The translations under genes and the position numbers were made by a program. Below are positions 44,339-53,088 of a stretch of 64,000 bases of DNA, one piece after another; the first letter of the stretch is position 1, and each line of letters begins with the position of its first letter. The notes under the pieces are model-generated. The model saw only the letters and a program-made list of their open reading frames with translations. It was not told the DNA's origin and did not search any database. Source of the DNA: Gammaproteobacteria bacterium (GTDB taxonomy: Bacteria; Pseudomonadota; Gammaproteobacteria; Natronospirales; REEB76); NCBI GenBank assembly GCA_035279405.1, contig DATEHU010000026.1, positions 1-64,000 on the forward strand, given 5' to 3'.

Positions 44339-44497
44339 ATGAAGCGGAGCAGTAAACGGCAGGCCCTCTCACCCTTATCAAAATCTGCGGACAAGGCGCT
44401 TACACGCGCCGCGCGGCGCGCGCGGGAAATTGCCAGGCAACATGGCACGCCGATCTACGTCAGCCGCAACGGGAAAGTGACCGCGCTGAAACCCTGA
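44339..44497 (+). CDS. small hypothetical protein
   Basis: 52 residues: [20 protein letters not shown] followed by [20 protein letters not shown] and [17 protein letters not shown] lies just before the ATG. It has a basic helix then a short beta hairpin ([13 protein letters not shown]), the layout of small antitoxin-like proteins, but no toxin partner adjoins. It ends 17 bases before the Nudix gene and may be cotranscribed. Confidence 0.5.
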   Translation: MKRSSKRQALSPLSKSADKALTRAARRAREIARQHGTPIYVSRNGKVTALKP

Positions 44498-44514
44498 GCG
44501 CGGCTTGCACTCTT

Positions 44515-44949
44515 ATGGCGCATCCCGTCACGCCACTGCTCGCGGTGGACCTCATCATTGAACTGGCTGACCGGCCCGAGCGGCCCATCGTGCTTATCGA
44601 GCGGCGCAATCCGCCGCACGGCTGGGCCTTGCCCGGCGGTTTCGTGGACGTGGGCGAAACGCTGGAGCGCGCTGCGGTCCGCGAAGCCGAGGAGGAAACC
44701 GGGCTCAAGGTCTGCTTGAAAGCCTTGCTTGGTTGCTATTCCGATCCGGCGCGCGACGTGCGCGGCCATACAGTGAGTGCGGTGTATGTGGCAGAGGCGC
44801 GAGGCGAGCCGCGGGCGGGGGACGACGCTGGCAGGGTGATGTTGGCCGATCCGCTCAAACTTCCCAAGCTGGCATTCGATCACGCACTGATTCTGTCGGA
44901 CTATCGCCGCTATCGTGAAACCGGCATGCTGACACCGCTGCGGGTTTAG
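44515..44949 (+). CDS. Nudix hydrolase
   Basis: 144 residues. The Nudix box is complete: [20 protein letters not shown] then ETGLKV, with the GX5EX7REUXEEXGU pattern. An upstream [11 protein letters not shown] gives the usual beta strands. The substrate cannot be told; related proteins act on nucleoside diphosphate derivatives, including ADP-ribose. It is followed by a repeat and the arn operon. Confidence 0.9.
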   Translation: MAHPVTPLLAVDLIIELADRPERPIVLIERRNPPHGWALPGGFVDVGETLERAAVREAEEETGLKVCLKALLGCYSDPARDVRGHTVSAVYVAEARGEPRAGDDAGRVMLADPLKLPKLAFDHALILSDYRRYRETGMLTPLRV

Positions 44950-44971
44950 AACCTTGCAAAGCTTCAGTCGT

Positions 44972-45040
44972 TCGTCACCCCTGCGGAAGCAGGGGCCCAG
45001 GATTTGAATGACTGGATTCCGGCCTTCGCCGGAATGACGA
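44972..45040. repeat. paired palindromic repeat upstream of arnT
   Basis: CGTCACCCCTGCGGAAGCAG..GGGGCCCAG on the left and CTGGATTCCGGCCTTCGCCG..GAATGACG on the right: two hairpins in inverted arrangement whose outer ends (CGTCA/TGACG and CCCAG/CTGG) are complementary. Related halves occur near 4267 and 37132. It lies 70 bases before arnT. Confidence 0.65.
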
Positions 45041-45108
45041 CAAGGTCAAAACAGGCGTTTGCGTATATACTGCGCCGCTCCAGCAGAATAACTTTTCCCC
45101 GGAACCGC

Positions 45109-46764
45109 ATGTCCAGCACGACGCGCATCCTGGTCATCCTGGCGGCAGTGTGCTTCGCCGTGCTGTGGTTCGCCAATCTCCAGTACCGCGATCTGTTCCA
45201 GACCGACGAGGGCCGCTACGCGGAGATTCCGCGCGAGATGGTGACTACGGGTGACTGGGTAACGCCGCGTCTCGACGGCCTGCTGTATTTCGAGAAGCCG
45301 GTATTGCAGTACTGGACCACGGCGGTGGCCTATGAACTGTTCGGCCAGTCCAACTGGACCTCGCGCCTGTGGACTGCGCTCACCGGATTGCTGGGGATAT
45401 TAATGACCGCGTGGGCGGGCTGGCGACTTTTCGACCGACGTACCGCCTGGTGCGCGGCGCTGTTGCTCGCGAGCAGCATGTACTACGTCATCATGGGGCA
45501 CTTCAACACGCTCGACATGGGCGTCTCTTTCTTCATGTGTCTGAGCGTGTTCGCGTTCTTGTTCGCGATGCACAGCGCCGATGCAAATCAGATCAACGCA
45601 CGCCGCGGCTGGATGTATCTGGCGTGGATCGCGGCCGCGCTCGGCATGTTGAGCAAGGGCCTGGAAGCCGTGGTATTGCCGGGCGCGACATTTATCATCT
45701 ATACCCTCATTGCGCGAGACTGGAAACGCTGGAAGCAACTGCATGTTTACGGCGGCATCGCGCTGTTCATCGTGATTGCCGCACCCTGGTACGTGCTGGT
45801 GTCGCTGCGCAACCCGGGATTCGCGTTCCACTTCTTTATCTTCGAGCATTTCTACCGGTTCCTGACGCCGGAAGCGCACCGCCCGGGCGCATGGTGGTAT
45901 TTTGTTCCGGTGCTGCTGTTCGGTCTTCTGCCGTGGTGGCCGCAGTTCGTGCGCGCCATCGTCGGCCTGTCGCAGCGCAAGGAAATCCAGACACAGCCGG
46001 GGCAATTCAACCACCGGTTGTTCCTGTGGACCTGGTGCGTGCTGGTGTTCCTCTTGTTTTCCGTTTCGAGCTCCAAGCTCGCGAGCTATATTCTGCCGAT
46101 ATTCCCGGCGCTGGCTCTGCTCGTGGGTTACGAGCTGGCGCAGCGGCGTCGTGGCGATCTGCTGTTGAGTGCGCTGCTCGGCATGGCAGTGGCGGTCGCC
46201 ACTCTGTGGCTCGCACCGGGGCTGTTGCGCGAAGGCAGTGCTGTCTCGCTGCCCATGTACCGGGAGTTCTTGCCCTGGCTGGTCGGCGGCTGTGCGCTGC
46301 TGCTGATTGTGGCGATTGCAGCTTTTATCAACGCGTATTTCCGTCAGTCGAGTGCGGCTACGCTGTTGCTCGCGGTCGGGTTGTTTATCGGCACCCAAAT
46401 CGTCACCAGCGGCGCGCAGGCGTTTTCGCCGGTTTATTCCGGTCGTTCGCTGGCAGCGCAGATTGCGCCGTACAACAAGCCGGAGGTACCGTTCTACAGC
46501 CTCAACGATTACCAGCAGTCGCTGCCGTTTTATCTCAAGCGCACCCTCACGCTGGTTGCCTACCAGGGCGAACTGTATTACGGCATCCAACGGGCACCGC
46601 AGCAGTGGATTCCGGACTTGGATACCTTTATAAGTCGTTGGCAGAGTGACCCGCAGGCACTGGCGGTGATGCCGGTGGCCACTTATGCTGTGCTGCAGAA
46701 CAAAGGCGTACCCATGCAAATCATCGGACGGGATCCGGAGCGCGTGGCGGTGAAGAAACCATGA
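45109..46764 (+). CDS. arnT: ArnT-type lipid A 4-amino-4-deoxy-L-arabinose transferase
   Basis: 551 residues from the ATG at 45109; the upstream frame runs through the repeat and is not coding. A GT-83/PMT fold: about 12 hydrophobic segments, the first periplasmic loop FQTDEGRYAEIPREMVTTGDW with the Asp/Glu pair, and LDGLLYFEKPVLQYWTTA. It moves aminoarabinose from undecaprenyl phosphate to lipid A in the inner membrane, reducing polymyxin binding. It is the first gene of the operon and overlaps the flippase gene by four bases. Confidence 0.9.
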   Translation: MSSTTRILVILAAVCFAVLWFANLQYRDLFQTDEGRYAEIPREMVTTGDWVTPRLDGLLYFEKPVLQYWTTAVAYELFGQSNWTSRLWTALTGLLGILMTAWAGWRLFDRRTAWCAALLLASSMYYVIMGHFNTLDMGVSFFMCLSVFAFLFAMHSADANQINARRGWMYLAWIAAALGMLSKGLEAVVLPGATFIIYTLIARDWKRWKQLHVYGGIALFIVIAAPWYVLVSLRNPGFAFHFFIFEHFYRFLTPEAHRPGAWWYFVPVLLFGLLPWWPQFVRAIVGLSQRKEIQTQPGQFNHRLFLWTWCVLVFLLFSVSSSKLASYILPIFPALALLVGYELAQRRRGDLLLSALLGMAVAVATLWLAPGLLREGSAVSLPMYREFLPWLVGGCALLLIVAIAAFINAYFRQSSAATLLLAVGLFIGTQIVTSGAQAFSPVYSGRSLAAQIAPYNKPEVPFYSLNDYQQSLPFYLKRTLTLVAYQGELYYGIQRAPQQWIPDLDTFISRWQSDPQALAVMPVATYAVLQNKGVPMQIIGRDPERVAVKKP

Positions 46765-47132
46765 ACCTTATCAGTTTCCTGTTGGTGATTACCGGCGTGC
46801 TGTTGAACGCCGCCGCGCAACTGCTGCTCAAGGCGGGCGTGCAGCACATGGGTGTGATCAAGCTGCAGCTTGCCACCATCATGGCGGCCGGCTGGAAACT
46901 CGCCTTCGAGCCGCACATTCTCGGCGGCCTGGCCTGCTACGTGGTGAGCGTGGTGGTGTGGATCCTGGCCCTGTCGCGCGTGCCGGTGAGCATCGCCTAT
47001 CCCATGTTGTCGCTGGGCTACGTCGTGACCGCAGTTGCCGCCTGGCTGCTGCTGGGCGAAGCGCTCTCCGCGGTGCGCATCACCGGCATCGCGGTGATCA
47101 TCGTGGGCGTGTATCTGGTGGCCAAAGGCTGA
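46761..47132 (+). CDS. ArnE-like small flippase subunit (EamA/SMR family)
   Basis: 123 residues with four hydrophobic segments: LISFLLVITGVLLNAAAQLL, GGLACYVVSVVVWILALSRV, SIAYPMLSLGYVVTAVAAWL and ITGIAVIIVGVYLVAKG. VPVSIAYPMLSL matches ArnE. In E. coli ArnE and ArnF together flip undecaprenyl-phosphate-aminoarabinose; here only one such gene is present, so it may act as a homodimer. It overlaps arnT by ATGA. Confidence 0.85.
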   Translation: MNLISFLLVITGVLLNAAAQLLLKAGVQHMGVIKLQLATIMAAGWKLAFEPHILGGLACYVVSVVVWILALSRVPVSIAYPMLSLGYVVTAVAAWLLLGEALSAVRITGIAVIIVGVYLVAKG

Positions 47133-47140
47133 AATGCGCC

Positions 47141-48265
47141 ATGCCTGAATATTTGCCGTTTACCCGCCCGAGCATTGACGAAGAAACCATCGAGAGCGTG
47201 GCCGAGGTGCTGCGTTCCGGCTGGATTACCACCGGACCGAAGGTGGCCGAGTTCGAAAAGAGCCTGGCCGAGTATCTGGGCGGCGGGCGGCAGGTACGCA
47301 GTTTCCTGCACGCTACCGGCGCGCTCGAAGAGGCGTTGGTGATCGCGGGCGTGAAGCCCGGCGACGAGGTGATCGTGCCGGCGATGACCTTTGCCGCGTC
47401 CGCCAACGTGGCACTGCGTCTCGGCGCGAAACCGGTGCTCGTGGACGTGGACCTCAAGACCCGCGCGTTGAATATGGATCAGGCCGCCGCCGCTGTTACT
47501 TCAAAAACCCGCGCCATCATGCCGGTGCACCTGAACGGCCTGGCCGCGGACCTCGACGCGGTGTACGCGCTTGCCAAAAAACACGGACTGCGCGTGGTGG
47601 AAGACGCGGCCCAGGCCATCGGTACGGCATATAAAGGACGCAAGATCGGCTCCTTCGGCGATCTCGTGGTGTTCAGCTTCCACGCCAACAAGAATCTCAC
47701 CACCATCGAAGGCGGAGCGGTGTCGCTGGCCGATGCCGGGGAAATCCGGCAACTCGAAATCCTGCGTTTCCATGGCATCACCAAGCACAGTGACGGCACC
47801 ATGGACGTGACCCGGCCCGCGAGCAAGCACAATATGACCGATGTGGCGGCGGCGGTTGGATTGGGTCAGTTGAAGCATCTGGATGAATTCAACAAAAAGC
47901 GCCGGGAACTGGCCTACCGCTATTTTGACCTGCTGGGCGACGAGAAACTGGGCGTGGTGCCGGCGCGCGGCGATCAGGGCCACAGTTGGCACATGTTCAC
48001 GCTGTTGCCGCGTTACAATCGCGTCTGCCCGGACCGCAAGACCTTGCGTGAGCGCATGCACGCGCGCGGCATCGGCCTGGGCATCCACTATCAGGCGCTC
48101 AATCAGTTCAGCTTGTACCGGAACATGGGATACCGCGAAGGCCAGTTCCCCAATGCCGAGCGTATCGGCCTGGAAACCGTGACCTTGCCACTGTTTCCGG
48201 CCATGGCGTTTGCCGACGTGGAACGCGTGCGCGCAGCGCTGGCCACCTGCCTCGAGATGGGTTGA
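47141..48265 (+). CDS. arnB: ArnB-type UDP-4-amino-4-deoxy-L-arabinose aminotransferase
   Basis: 374 residues from the ATG at 47141. A DegT/DnrJ/EryC1 aminotransferase: RSGWITTGPKVAEFE, AMTFAASANVALRLGAKPVLVD, VEDAAQAIGTAYKGRKIG, and the PLP lysine Lys184 in SFHANKNLTTIEGG. The C-terminal GIHYQALNQFSLYRNMGY and TLPLFPAM are typical. It converts UDP-Ara4O to UDP-Ara4N. Nine bases downstream of the flippase. Confidence 0.93.
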   Translation: MPEYLPFTRPSIDEETIESVAEVLRSGWITTGPKVAEFEKSLAEYLGGGRQVRSFLHATGALEEALVIAGVKPGDEVIVPAMTFAASANVALRLGAKPVLVDVDLKTRALNMDQAAAAVTSKTRAIMPVHLNGLAADLDAVYALAKKHGLRVVEDAAQAIGTAYKGRKIGSFGDLVVFSFHANKNLTTIEGGAVSLADAGEIRQLEILRFHGITKHSDGTMDVTRPASKHNMTDVAAAVGLGQLKHLDEFNKKRRELAYRYFDLLGDEKLGVVPARGDQGHSWHMFTLLPRYNRVCPDRKTLRERMHARGIGLGIHYQALNQFSLYRNMGYREGQFPNAERIGLETVTLPLFPAMAFADVERVRAALATCLEMG

Positions 48266-48277
48266 CACGGATCAAGC

Positions 48278-49240
48278 ATGGCAAACAAATTGCAAGGCAT
48301 TCCGCAGGTATCGGTGGTGATTCCCGTGTATAACGAGGAAGAATCGCTGCCGACGCTGTTCGCGCGCCTGTATCCGGCCATGGATGCGCTTGGGCGTCGC
48401 TATGAATGCGTGTTCGTGGACGACGGCAGTCATGACCGCTCGGCCGCGCTGTTGCGTGCGCAGTTCGCCCAGCGCCCGGACGTGACGCGCGTGGTGCTGT
48501 TGCAGAGCAACTTCGGGCAGCACGCCGCGATCCTCGCCGGATTCAGCGCCACGCGCGGCGAGCGCGTGATTACTCTGGATGCCGACTTGCAGAACCCGCC
48601 CGAGGAAATCGGCAATCTGCTTGCCAAGATGGATGAAGGCTACGATTACATCGGCACCATCCGTCGCAAGCGCCGGGATGCCGCATGGCGCAAGCTGGCT
48701 TCGCACATGATGAACCGGCTGCGCGAACGCATCACGCGTGTGCGCATGACTGACCAGGGCTGCATGCTGCGCGCCTACAGCCGCGAGGTGATTGACGCCA
48801 TCAACAATACCAGCGAGCTCAACACCTTCATTCCCGCACTCGCCTACCTGTACGCCACCAAGCCGGTGGAGATCGAGGTCGAGCACAACGAGCGTCAGGC
48901 CGGGCGTTCCAAATATTCGCTGTACAAGCTCATCCGCCTGAACTTCGATCTGGTCACCGGTTTTTCGGTGATGCCGCTGCAGATCTTCTCCATCACGGGT
49001 TTCATCATCACGATTCTGGCCGGCATTCTGGTCGTTTACATGGTGGTAGATCGCCTCGTCGAGGGCCCGCAGGTGCAGGGCGTGTTCACGCTGTTCGCCA
49101 TCGCCTTCTTCCTGATCGGGATTGCGCTCTTTGGTATCGGCTTGCTCGGCGAGTACGTGGGGCGCATTTACCAGGAAGTCCAGCGTCGGCCACGCTATCT
49201 GGTGCGCGCGATTTTGGAAAAGAAGAATCAAGATGATTGA
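48278..49240 (+). CDS. arnC: ArnC-type undecaprenyl-phosphate Ara4FN glycosyltransferase
   Basis: 320 residues. The GT2 domain has VSVVIPVYNEEESLPTLFAR, CVFVDDGSHDRS, and the metal-binding ITLDADLQNPPEEIG. Two C-terminal membrane helices (SITGFIITILAGILVVYMVV; FTLFAIAFFLIGIALFGIGL) and GEYVGRIYQEVQRRPRYLV match ArnC/PglH-type transferases. It loads formyl-Ara4N on undecaprenyl phosphate at the cytoplasmic face. Confidence 0.93.
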   Translation: MANKLQGIPQVSVVIPVYNEEESLPTLFARLYPAMDALGRRYECVFVDDGSHDRSAALLRAQFAQRPDVTRVVLLQSNFGQHAAILAGFSATRGERVITLDADLQNPPEEIGNLLAKMDEGYDYIGTIRRKRRDAAWRKLASHMMNRLRERITRVRMTDQGCMLRAYSREVIDAINNTSELNTFIPALAYLYATKPVEIEVEHNERQAGRSKYSLYKLIRLNFDLVTGFSVMPLQIFSITGFIITILAGILVVYMVVDRLVEGPQVQGVFTLFAIAFFLIGIALFGIGLLGEYVGRIYQEVQRRPRYLVRAILEKKNQDD

Positions 49241-49282
49241 TGTGTCTTCCGGCGTACCCGGCAAAACGGACATCTGCGAAAA

Positions 49283-49345
49283 ATCCCCCCGCGCGCAAAG
49301 CGCGCTCCCCCCTTTTGCAAAGAGGGGTAGGGAGGATTTGCCGAA
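49283..49345. repeat. palindromic repeat between arnC and arnA
   Basis: CCCCCCGCGCGCAAAGCGCG, then CTCCCCCCTTTTGCAAAGAGGGG and a closing GGGAGGATTT. CGCGC/GCGCG and CCCCTTTTGC/AAAGAGGGG form two hairpins. It interrupts an otherwise tightly spaced operon (117-base gap) and may be an mRNA-processing or stabilising element. Confidence 0.6.
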
Positions 49346-49357
49346 TAGGCCTGCGAA

Positions 49358-50302
49358 ATGACGGCACGGAAGAACGCTACTGCCGTCGTATTCGGCTACC
49401 ACAACGTCGGGGTGCGCTGCCTGTCGGTGCTGCTGGCGCACGGCGTCAAGGTGTCGCTGGTGGTCACGCACGAGGATGATCCGCGCGAGAACATCTGGTT
49501 CGGGAGCGTGCGGCGCTTGGCGGAACTCAACCACGTGCCGGTGGTCATTGCGGAAAATCCCAATGCACCGGAATTCGTGGCCAAAATCGCGGCGCTCAAG
49601 CCGGATTTCCTGTTCTCGTTTTATTTCCGCTTCATGTTGAAGGCGCCGCTGCTCGCAGTCGCGCGCCGCGGCGCGCTCAACATGCACGGCTCGCTGCTGC
49701 CGAAGTACCGTGGCCGCGTGCCGGTGAACTGGGCGATCATTCACGGCGAGCGCGAAACCGGCGCCAGCCTGCACTATATGGAAGCCAAACCGGATGCCGG
49801 CGATCTCGTGGACCAGCAGGCGGTGCCGATCCTGCCCGACGATGCCGCCATTGAAGTGTTCAACAAGGTGACGGTGGCCGCCGAGGTGGTGCTCGATCGC
49901 TGTCTGCCGGCTTTGCTTGCCGGTAGGGCGCCGCGTCGGCCGCTGGATCTGAAGGCCGGCAGCTATTTCGGCCGGCGCGGTCCCGAGGACGGGCGCATTG
50001 ACTGGCGACAGCCGGCGCAGGCCGTGCATAACCTCGTGCGCGCCGTCGCGCCGCCGTATCCCGGCGCGTTCAGCACCGCCGAGTGCAAGCCGCTCCGGGT
50101 TCTGCGCAGCCATTATGCCGGCGAGGCGGCGCGCCACCCGCGGCCGACGCTGTATGTCGAAGAGGGCCGGTGTTACGCGGACTGCGGCGATGGCATGCGT
50201 ATCGAAGTGGTGGTGTTGGAACTCGATGGCGTGGCCATGGATGCGGCGCGCATGGCGGAACATTGCGGCAATCAATCATTGTCTTTAGGAGATCAAGCGT
50301 GA
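49358..50302 (+). CDS. ArnA formyltransferase domain as a separate protein
   Basis: 314 residues matching the N-terminal half of E. coli ArnA. The 10-formyl-THF-dependent transferase motifs are LNMHGSLLPKYRGRVPVNWA with the catalytic Asn and His, and AKPDAGDLVDQQ with the Asp. It formylates UDP-Ara4N. It ends with a stop overlapping the start of the decarboxylase gene by four bases (GTGA), so the usual fusion is split. Confidence 0.9.
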   Translation: MTARKNATAVVFGYHNVGVRCLSVLLAHGVKVSLVVTHEDDPRENIWFGSVRRLAELNHVPVVIAENPNAPEFVAKIAALKPDFLFSFYFRFMLKAPLLAVARRGALNMHGSLLPKYRGRVPVNWAIIHGERETGASLHYMEAKPDAGDLVDQQAVPILPDDAAIEVFNKVTVAAEVVLDRCLPALLAGRAPRRPLDLKAGSYFGRRGPEDGRIDWRQPAQAVHNLVRAVAPPYPGAFSTAECKPLRVLRSHYAGEAARHPRPTLYVEEGRCYADCGDGMRIEVVVLELDGVAMDAARMAEHCGNQSLSLGDQA

Positions 50303-51351
50303 AGAAAATCCTGATTCTGGGCGTGAGCGGCTTCATCGGCAGCAATCTGAGCCGGCGCATACTCGAGACGACCGACTGGGAAGTCCATGGCATGGACATG
50401 TTCACCAGCAAGGTGGAAGACCTGATCGGCCGCAAGCGTTTCAATTTCTTCGAGGGCGACATCACTATCAACAAGGAATGGGTCGAGTACCACGTGCGCA
50501 AGTGCGACGTGGTACTGCCGCTGGTGGCCGTCGCGACCCCGGCGGTTTACGTGCAGGATCCTCTGCGCGTGTTCGAACTGGACTTCGAGGCAAACTTGCC
50601 GATTGTGCGATATTGCGTGAAATACAAAAAGCGCGTGCTGTTCCCCTCGACCTCAGAGGTGTACGGCATGTGCCGCGATCTGGGCTTCGATCCATACTCC
50701 TCAGAGCTGATCCTCGGGCCGATTCCCATGCAGCGCTGGATTTACTCCTGCTCCAAGCAGCTCATGGATCGCGTCATTTGGGCCTATGGCAGCAAGCAGG
50801 GCCTGGATTTCACGCTGTTCCGGCCGTTCAACTGGATCGGGCCGGGTCTGGATTCCATTTACACGCCCAAGGAAGGCAGCTCACGCGTGGTCACCCAGTT
50901 TCTTGGCCAGATCGTGCGCGGCGAGAACATCAAGCTCGTGGACGGCGGCGCGCGCAAGCGCGCTTACACATATATAGACGACGGCGTGGATGCGCTTATG
51001 CGCATCATCGAAAACAAGGACGGCGTGGCCAAGGGGCGCATCTACAACATCGGCAATCCGGTGAACAGCTATTCAGTCAAGGAACTGGCAGACATGATGC
51101 TGGAGATCGCCGCGAGCATTCCCGAGTACCGAGACAGCGCCAAACAGGTGAAATTGCTGAACGTGAAAGCCGACGATTATTACGGCAAGGGCTACCAGGA
51201 CGTCGAAAACCGCGTGCCCAACGTGGACCATACCCGCAAGGAACTTGGCTGGGAACCCAAGGTGGACATGCAGAGCGCGCTACGCAGGATCTTCGAGTTC
51301 TACAAGGGTGACGTGGCCGAGGCGCGCAGGCTGGTGGAGGAGAGCGTGTAA
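50299..51351 (+). CDS. ArnA decarboxylase (UDP-glucuronate oxidative decarboxylase) domain as a separate protein
   Basis: 350 residues from the GTG at 50299, with AGGAG eight bases upstream. An extended SDR: NAD site LILGVSGFIGSNLS, PSTSEVYGMC with the Ser/Glu pair used in ArnA decarboxylation, and the Tyr-X3-Lys pair in IYSCSKQLMDR. FRPFNWIGPGLDSIYTPKEG and GGARKRAYTYIDDGVDA follow. It turns UDP-glucuronate into UDP-4-keto-pentose, the first committed step. The next gene is an inserted toxin-antitoxin pair, not arnD. Confidence 0.92.
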   Translation: MKKILILGVSGFIGSNLSRRILETTDWEVHGMDMFTSKVEDLIGRKRFNFFEGDITINKEWVEYHVRKCDVVLPLVAVATPAVYVQDPLRVFELDFEANLPIVRYCVKYKKRVLFPSTSEVYGMCRDLGFDPYSSELILGPIPMQRWIYSCSKQLMDRVIWAYGSKQGLDFTLFRPFNWIGPGLDSIYTPKEGSSRVVTQFLGQIVRGENIKLVDGGARKRAYTYIDDGVDALMRIIENKDGVAKGRIYNIGNPVNSYSVKELADMMLEIAASIPEYRDSAKQVKLLNVKADDYYGKGYQDVENRVPNVDHTRKELGWEPKVDMQSALRRIFEFYKGDVAEARRLVEESV

Positions 51352-51432
51352 GCCACAGACGCACTGTATTTGTTTGTGGACTATATTCGTGCTATCGTGC
51401 CTTTGTATCTTAGTACGGCACGGAAATTCCTT

Positions 51433-51714
51433 ATGGCGCATACAGCAAAATTCAAGGTCATCGGCACAAACGGCCAGATCTCATTGGGCAAGGAATACGC
51501 CGGTCGCCATATCACCATCGAGGAGGTGGGTGACGAGAAGTGGCTCATTACCGGCGTGGCCGTAATTCCCAAAGACGAGCTGTGGCTGCATGAGCCGAAG
51601 ACTGCTGCGGCACTGACCCGCTCCATCCGGCGGGCGGAAAACACGCCGCCACAGGATGCCGATCTCGATGTCTTGGAACGTGAGCTGATTCGGCCAAAAA
51701 GAAGGAAAAAATAG
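51433..51714 (+). CDS. putative antitoxin (AbrB-like) of an inserted toxin-antitoxin pair
   Basis: 93 residues from the ATG at 51433. FKVIGTNGQISLGKEYAGRHITIEEVGDEKWLITG looks like a SpoVT/AbrB-type beta-rich DNA-binding domain. A charged C-terminal segment (EPKTAAALTRSIRRAENTPP onward) could bind the toxin. An AT-rich 80-base gap upstream could hold its own promoter, since the operon spacing is otherwise tight. Six bases separate it from the next gene. Confidence 0.65.
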   Translation: MAHTAKFKVIGTNGQISLGKEYAGRHITIEEVGDEKWLITGVAVIPKDELWLHEPKTAAALTRSIRRAENTPPQDADLDVLERELIRPKRRKK

Positions 51715-51720
51715 CGCCAC

Positions 51721-52020
51721 ATGACCACAGCGCGGCTTGATCTCAGTGATCCGGATTTACAAGCCGCGCTGCACCACTTGTCGGAACGCGGGCTCAAGGA
51801 AGCCATGGGCACCTTCCGCAAGATTGTCCAGATGACCTGGCAGCAGATTTATCAGGACAAGGGCTTGCATTGGGAAAAAATCAAGTCGCGCCCCGGTCCC
51901 GCGGGCCAATCCCTGTATTCATTCCGCATCAGCCAGAGAATCCGTGGCGTTGCTTACCGACACGGCGATTTCATGCGCGTGCTGGCTGTGCATGAAGATC
52001 ACGATTCGGCGTACCCCTGA
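51721..52020 (+). CDS. RelE/ParE-superfamily toxin-like protein
   Basis: 99 residues. The C-terminal half LHWEKIKSRPGPAGQSLYSFRISQ then RIRGVAYRHGDFMRVLAVHEDHDSAYP matches cytotoxic translational repressor proteins of the RelE fold, in which basic and histidine residues cut mRNA in the ribosome. The N-terminal half is helical. It ends six bases before arnD, so the pair is inserted within the arn operon without breaking it. Confidence 0.72.
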   Translation: MTTARLDLSDPDLQAALHHLSERGLKEAMGTFRKIVQMTWQQIYQDKGLHWEKIKSRPGPAGQSLYSFRISQRIRGVAYRHGDFMRVLAVHEDHDSAYP

Positions 52021-52026
52021 ATAAAA

Positions 52027-52947
52027 ATGCCGCAGCTAGCGCTGAAAATTGACGTGGACACCCTGCGCGGCACGCTGCAAGGCGTGCCGGCGCTGGTTTC
52101 CGCCCTGCGAGAACATAAAGCTCAGGCCACGTTCCTGTTCAGTCTCGGGCCGGACAACACTGGCCGTGCGCTGCGCCGACTGCTGCGCCCCGGCTTTCTC
52201 AGGAAAGTGCTGCGCACCAATGTGGCCGGCAATTATGGCCTCAAGACCCTCATGTACGGGACGCTGATTCCGGGGCCGGACATCGGCGTGCAGGGTGCGG
52301 AAGCGATGCGTGCGGTGCGCGACGCCGGTTTCGAGGTGGGCATCCACACCTGGGACCATATCCGCTGGCAGGATTTTGTCGTACGCCGCAACGCCGACTG
52401 GACCGCGCGGGAATTCGGCAAAGCCGTGGCACGCTTTGGAGCGGTATTTGGCGCGGCACCCAAGACCTTCGGCGCGGCCGGCTGGCAGATCAACCCGCAC
52501 GTGCTGGCGCTGCAGGAGCAGTTCCGGCTCGATTACGCCAGCGATACCCGTGGCACGGGTCCCTTTCTGCCCAGCATGAGTGGGCGCACGTTCAACGTGC
52601 CGCAACTGCCCACTACCTTGCCGACGCTCGATGAATTGGTGGGGACCGACGGCATAACGGTTGAAAACGTGGCGGAACATGTGCTCAAACTTACCGAACG
52701 TGCGCCGGAGCACGGCCACGTTTACACACTGCATGCAGAGCTGGAAGGCATAGCATTGATGTCGGTGTTCGAGAAACTGCTGGCCGGCTGGGAAGCGCAA
52801 GGCTATGAAATGGTGGCGACACGCGATATGGCCGCAACACTCAATCGCAAATCCCTGCCGGTGCATGAAGTGGTGATGGCAGAAATTCACGGCCGTTCGG
52901 GCACACTCGCATTGCAGGGTCCACTGATCGCGCCCGCTCCGGTATAA
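52027..52947 (+). CDS. arnD: ArnD-type undecaprenyl-phosphate-Ara4FN deformylase
   Basis: 306 residues. A polysaccharide-deacetylase (NodB) fold: metal-binding Asp in LALKIDVDTLRG, the His pair region FEVGIHTWDHIRWQDF, and FGAAGWQINPHVLALQ. The C-terminal HVYTLHAELEGIALMSVFEKLL is specific to ArnD. It removes the formyl group before flipping. Last arn gene; no ugd was found in the window. Confidence 0.93.
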   Translation: MPQLALKIDVDTLRGTLQGVPALVSALREHKAQATFLFSLGPDNTGRALRRLLRPGFLRKVLRTNVAGNYGLKTLMYGTLIPGPDIGVQGAEAMRAVRDAGFEVGIHTWDHIRWQDFVVRRNADWTAREFGKAVARFGAVFGAAPKTFGAAGWQINPHVLALQEQFRLDYASDTRGTGPFLPSMSGRTFNVPQLPTTLPTLDELVGTDGITVENVAEHVLKLTERAPEHGHVYTLHAELEGIALMSVFEKLLAGWEAQGYEMVATRDMAATLNRKSLPVHEVVMAEIHGRSGTLALQGPLIAPAPV

Positions 52948-52981
52948 TCTGCACGCTAATTTCCCGTCTGTTGTAGGGAAA

Positions 52982-53056
52982 GTCCTGTTGTGGGAGCGAC
53001 GGTCCCCGTCGCGATACTTGCTGCGAAGATCGCGGCGAATATCGCCGCTCCCACAA
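52982..53056. repeat. REP palindrome upstream of icd
   Basis: TTGTGGGAGCGACGGTCCCC at one end and ATCGCCGCTCCCACAAA at the other form inverted ends with CGACGG/CCGTCG internal pairing. Same family as 38281-38359. It lies about 30 bases before the icd start, so any icd promoter is at its right edge or further left. Confidence 0.7.
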
Positions 53057-53088
53057 ATCTTTCCCACGAATTCATAAAAGGAATCCTC

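Noticed and set aside
48272-50275. 667-codon frame antisense to arnC and the arnA formyltransferase
   Set aside because: Overlaps two clear arn genes; no recognisable protein features.
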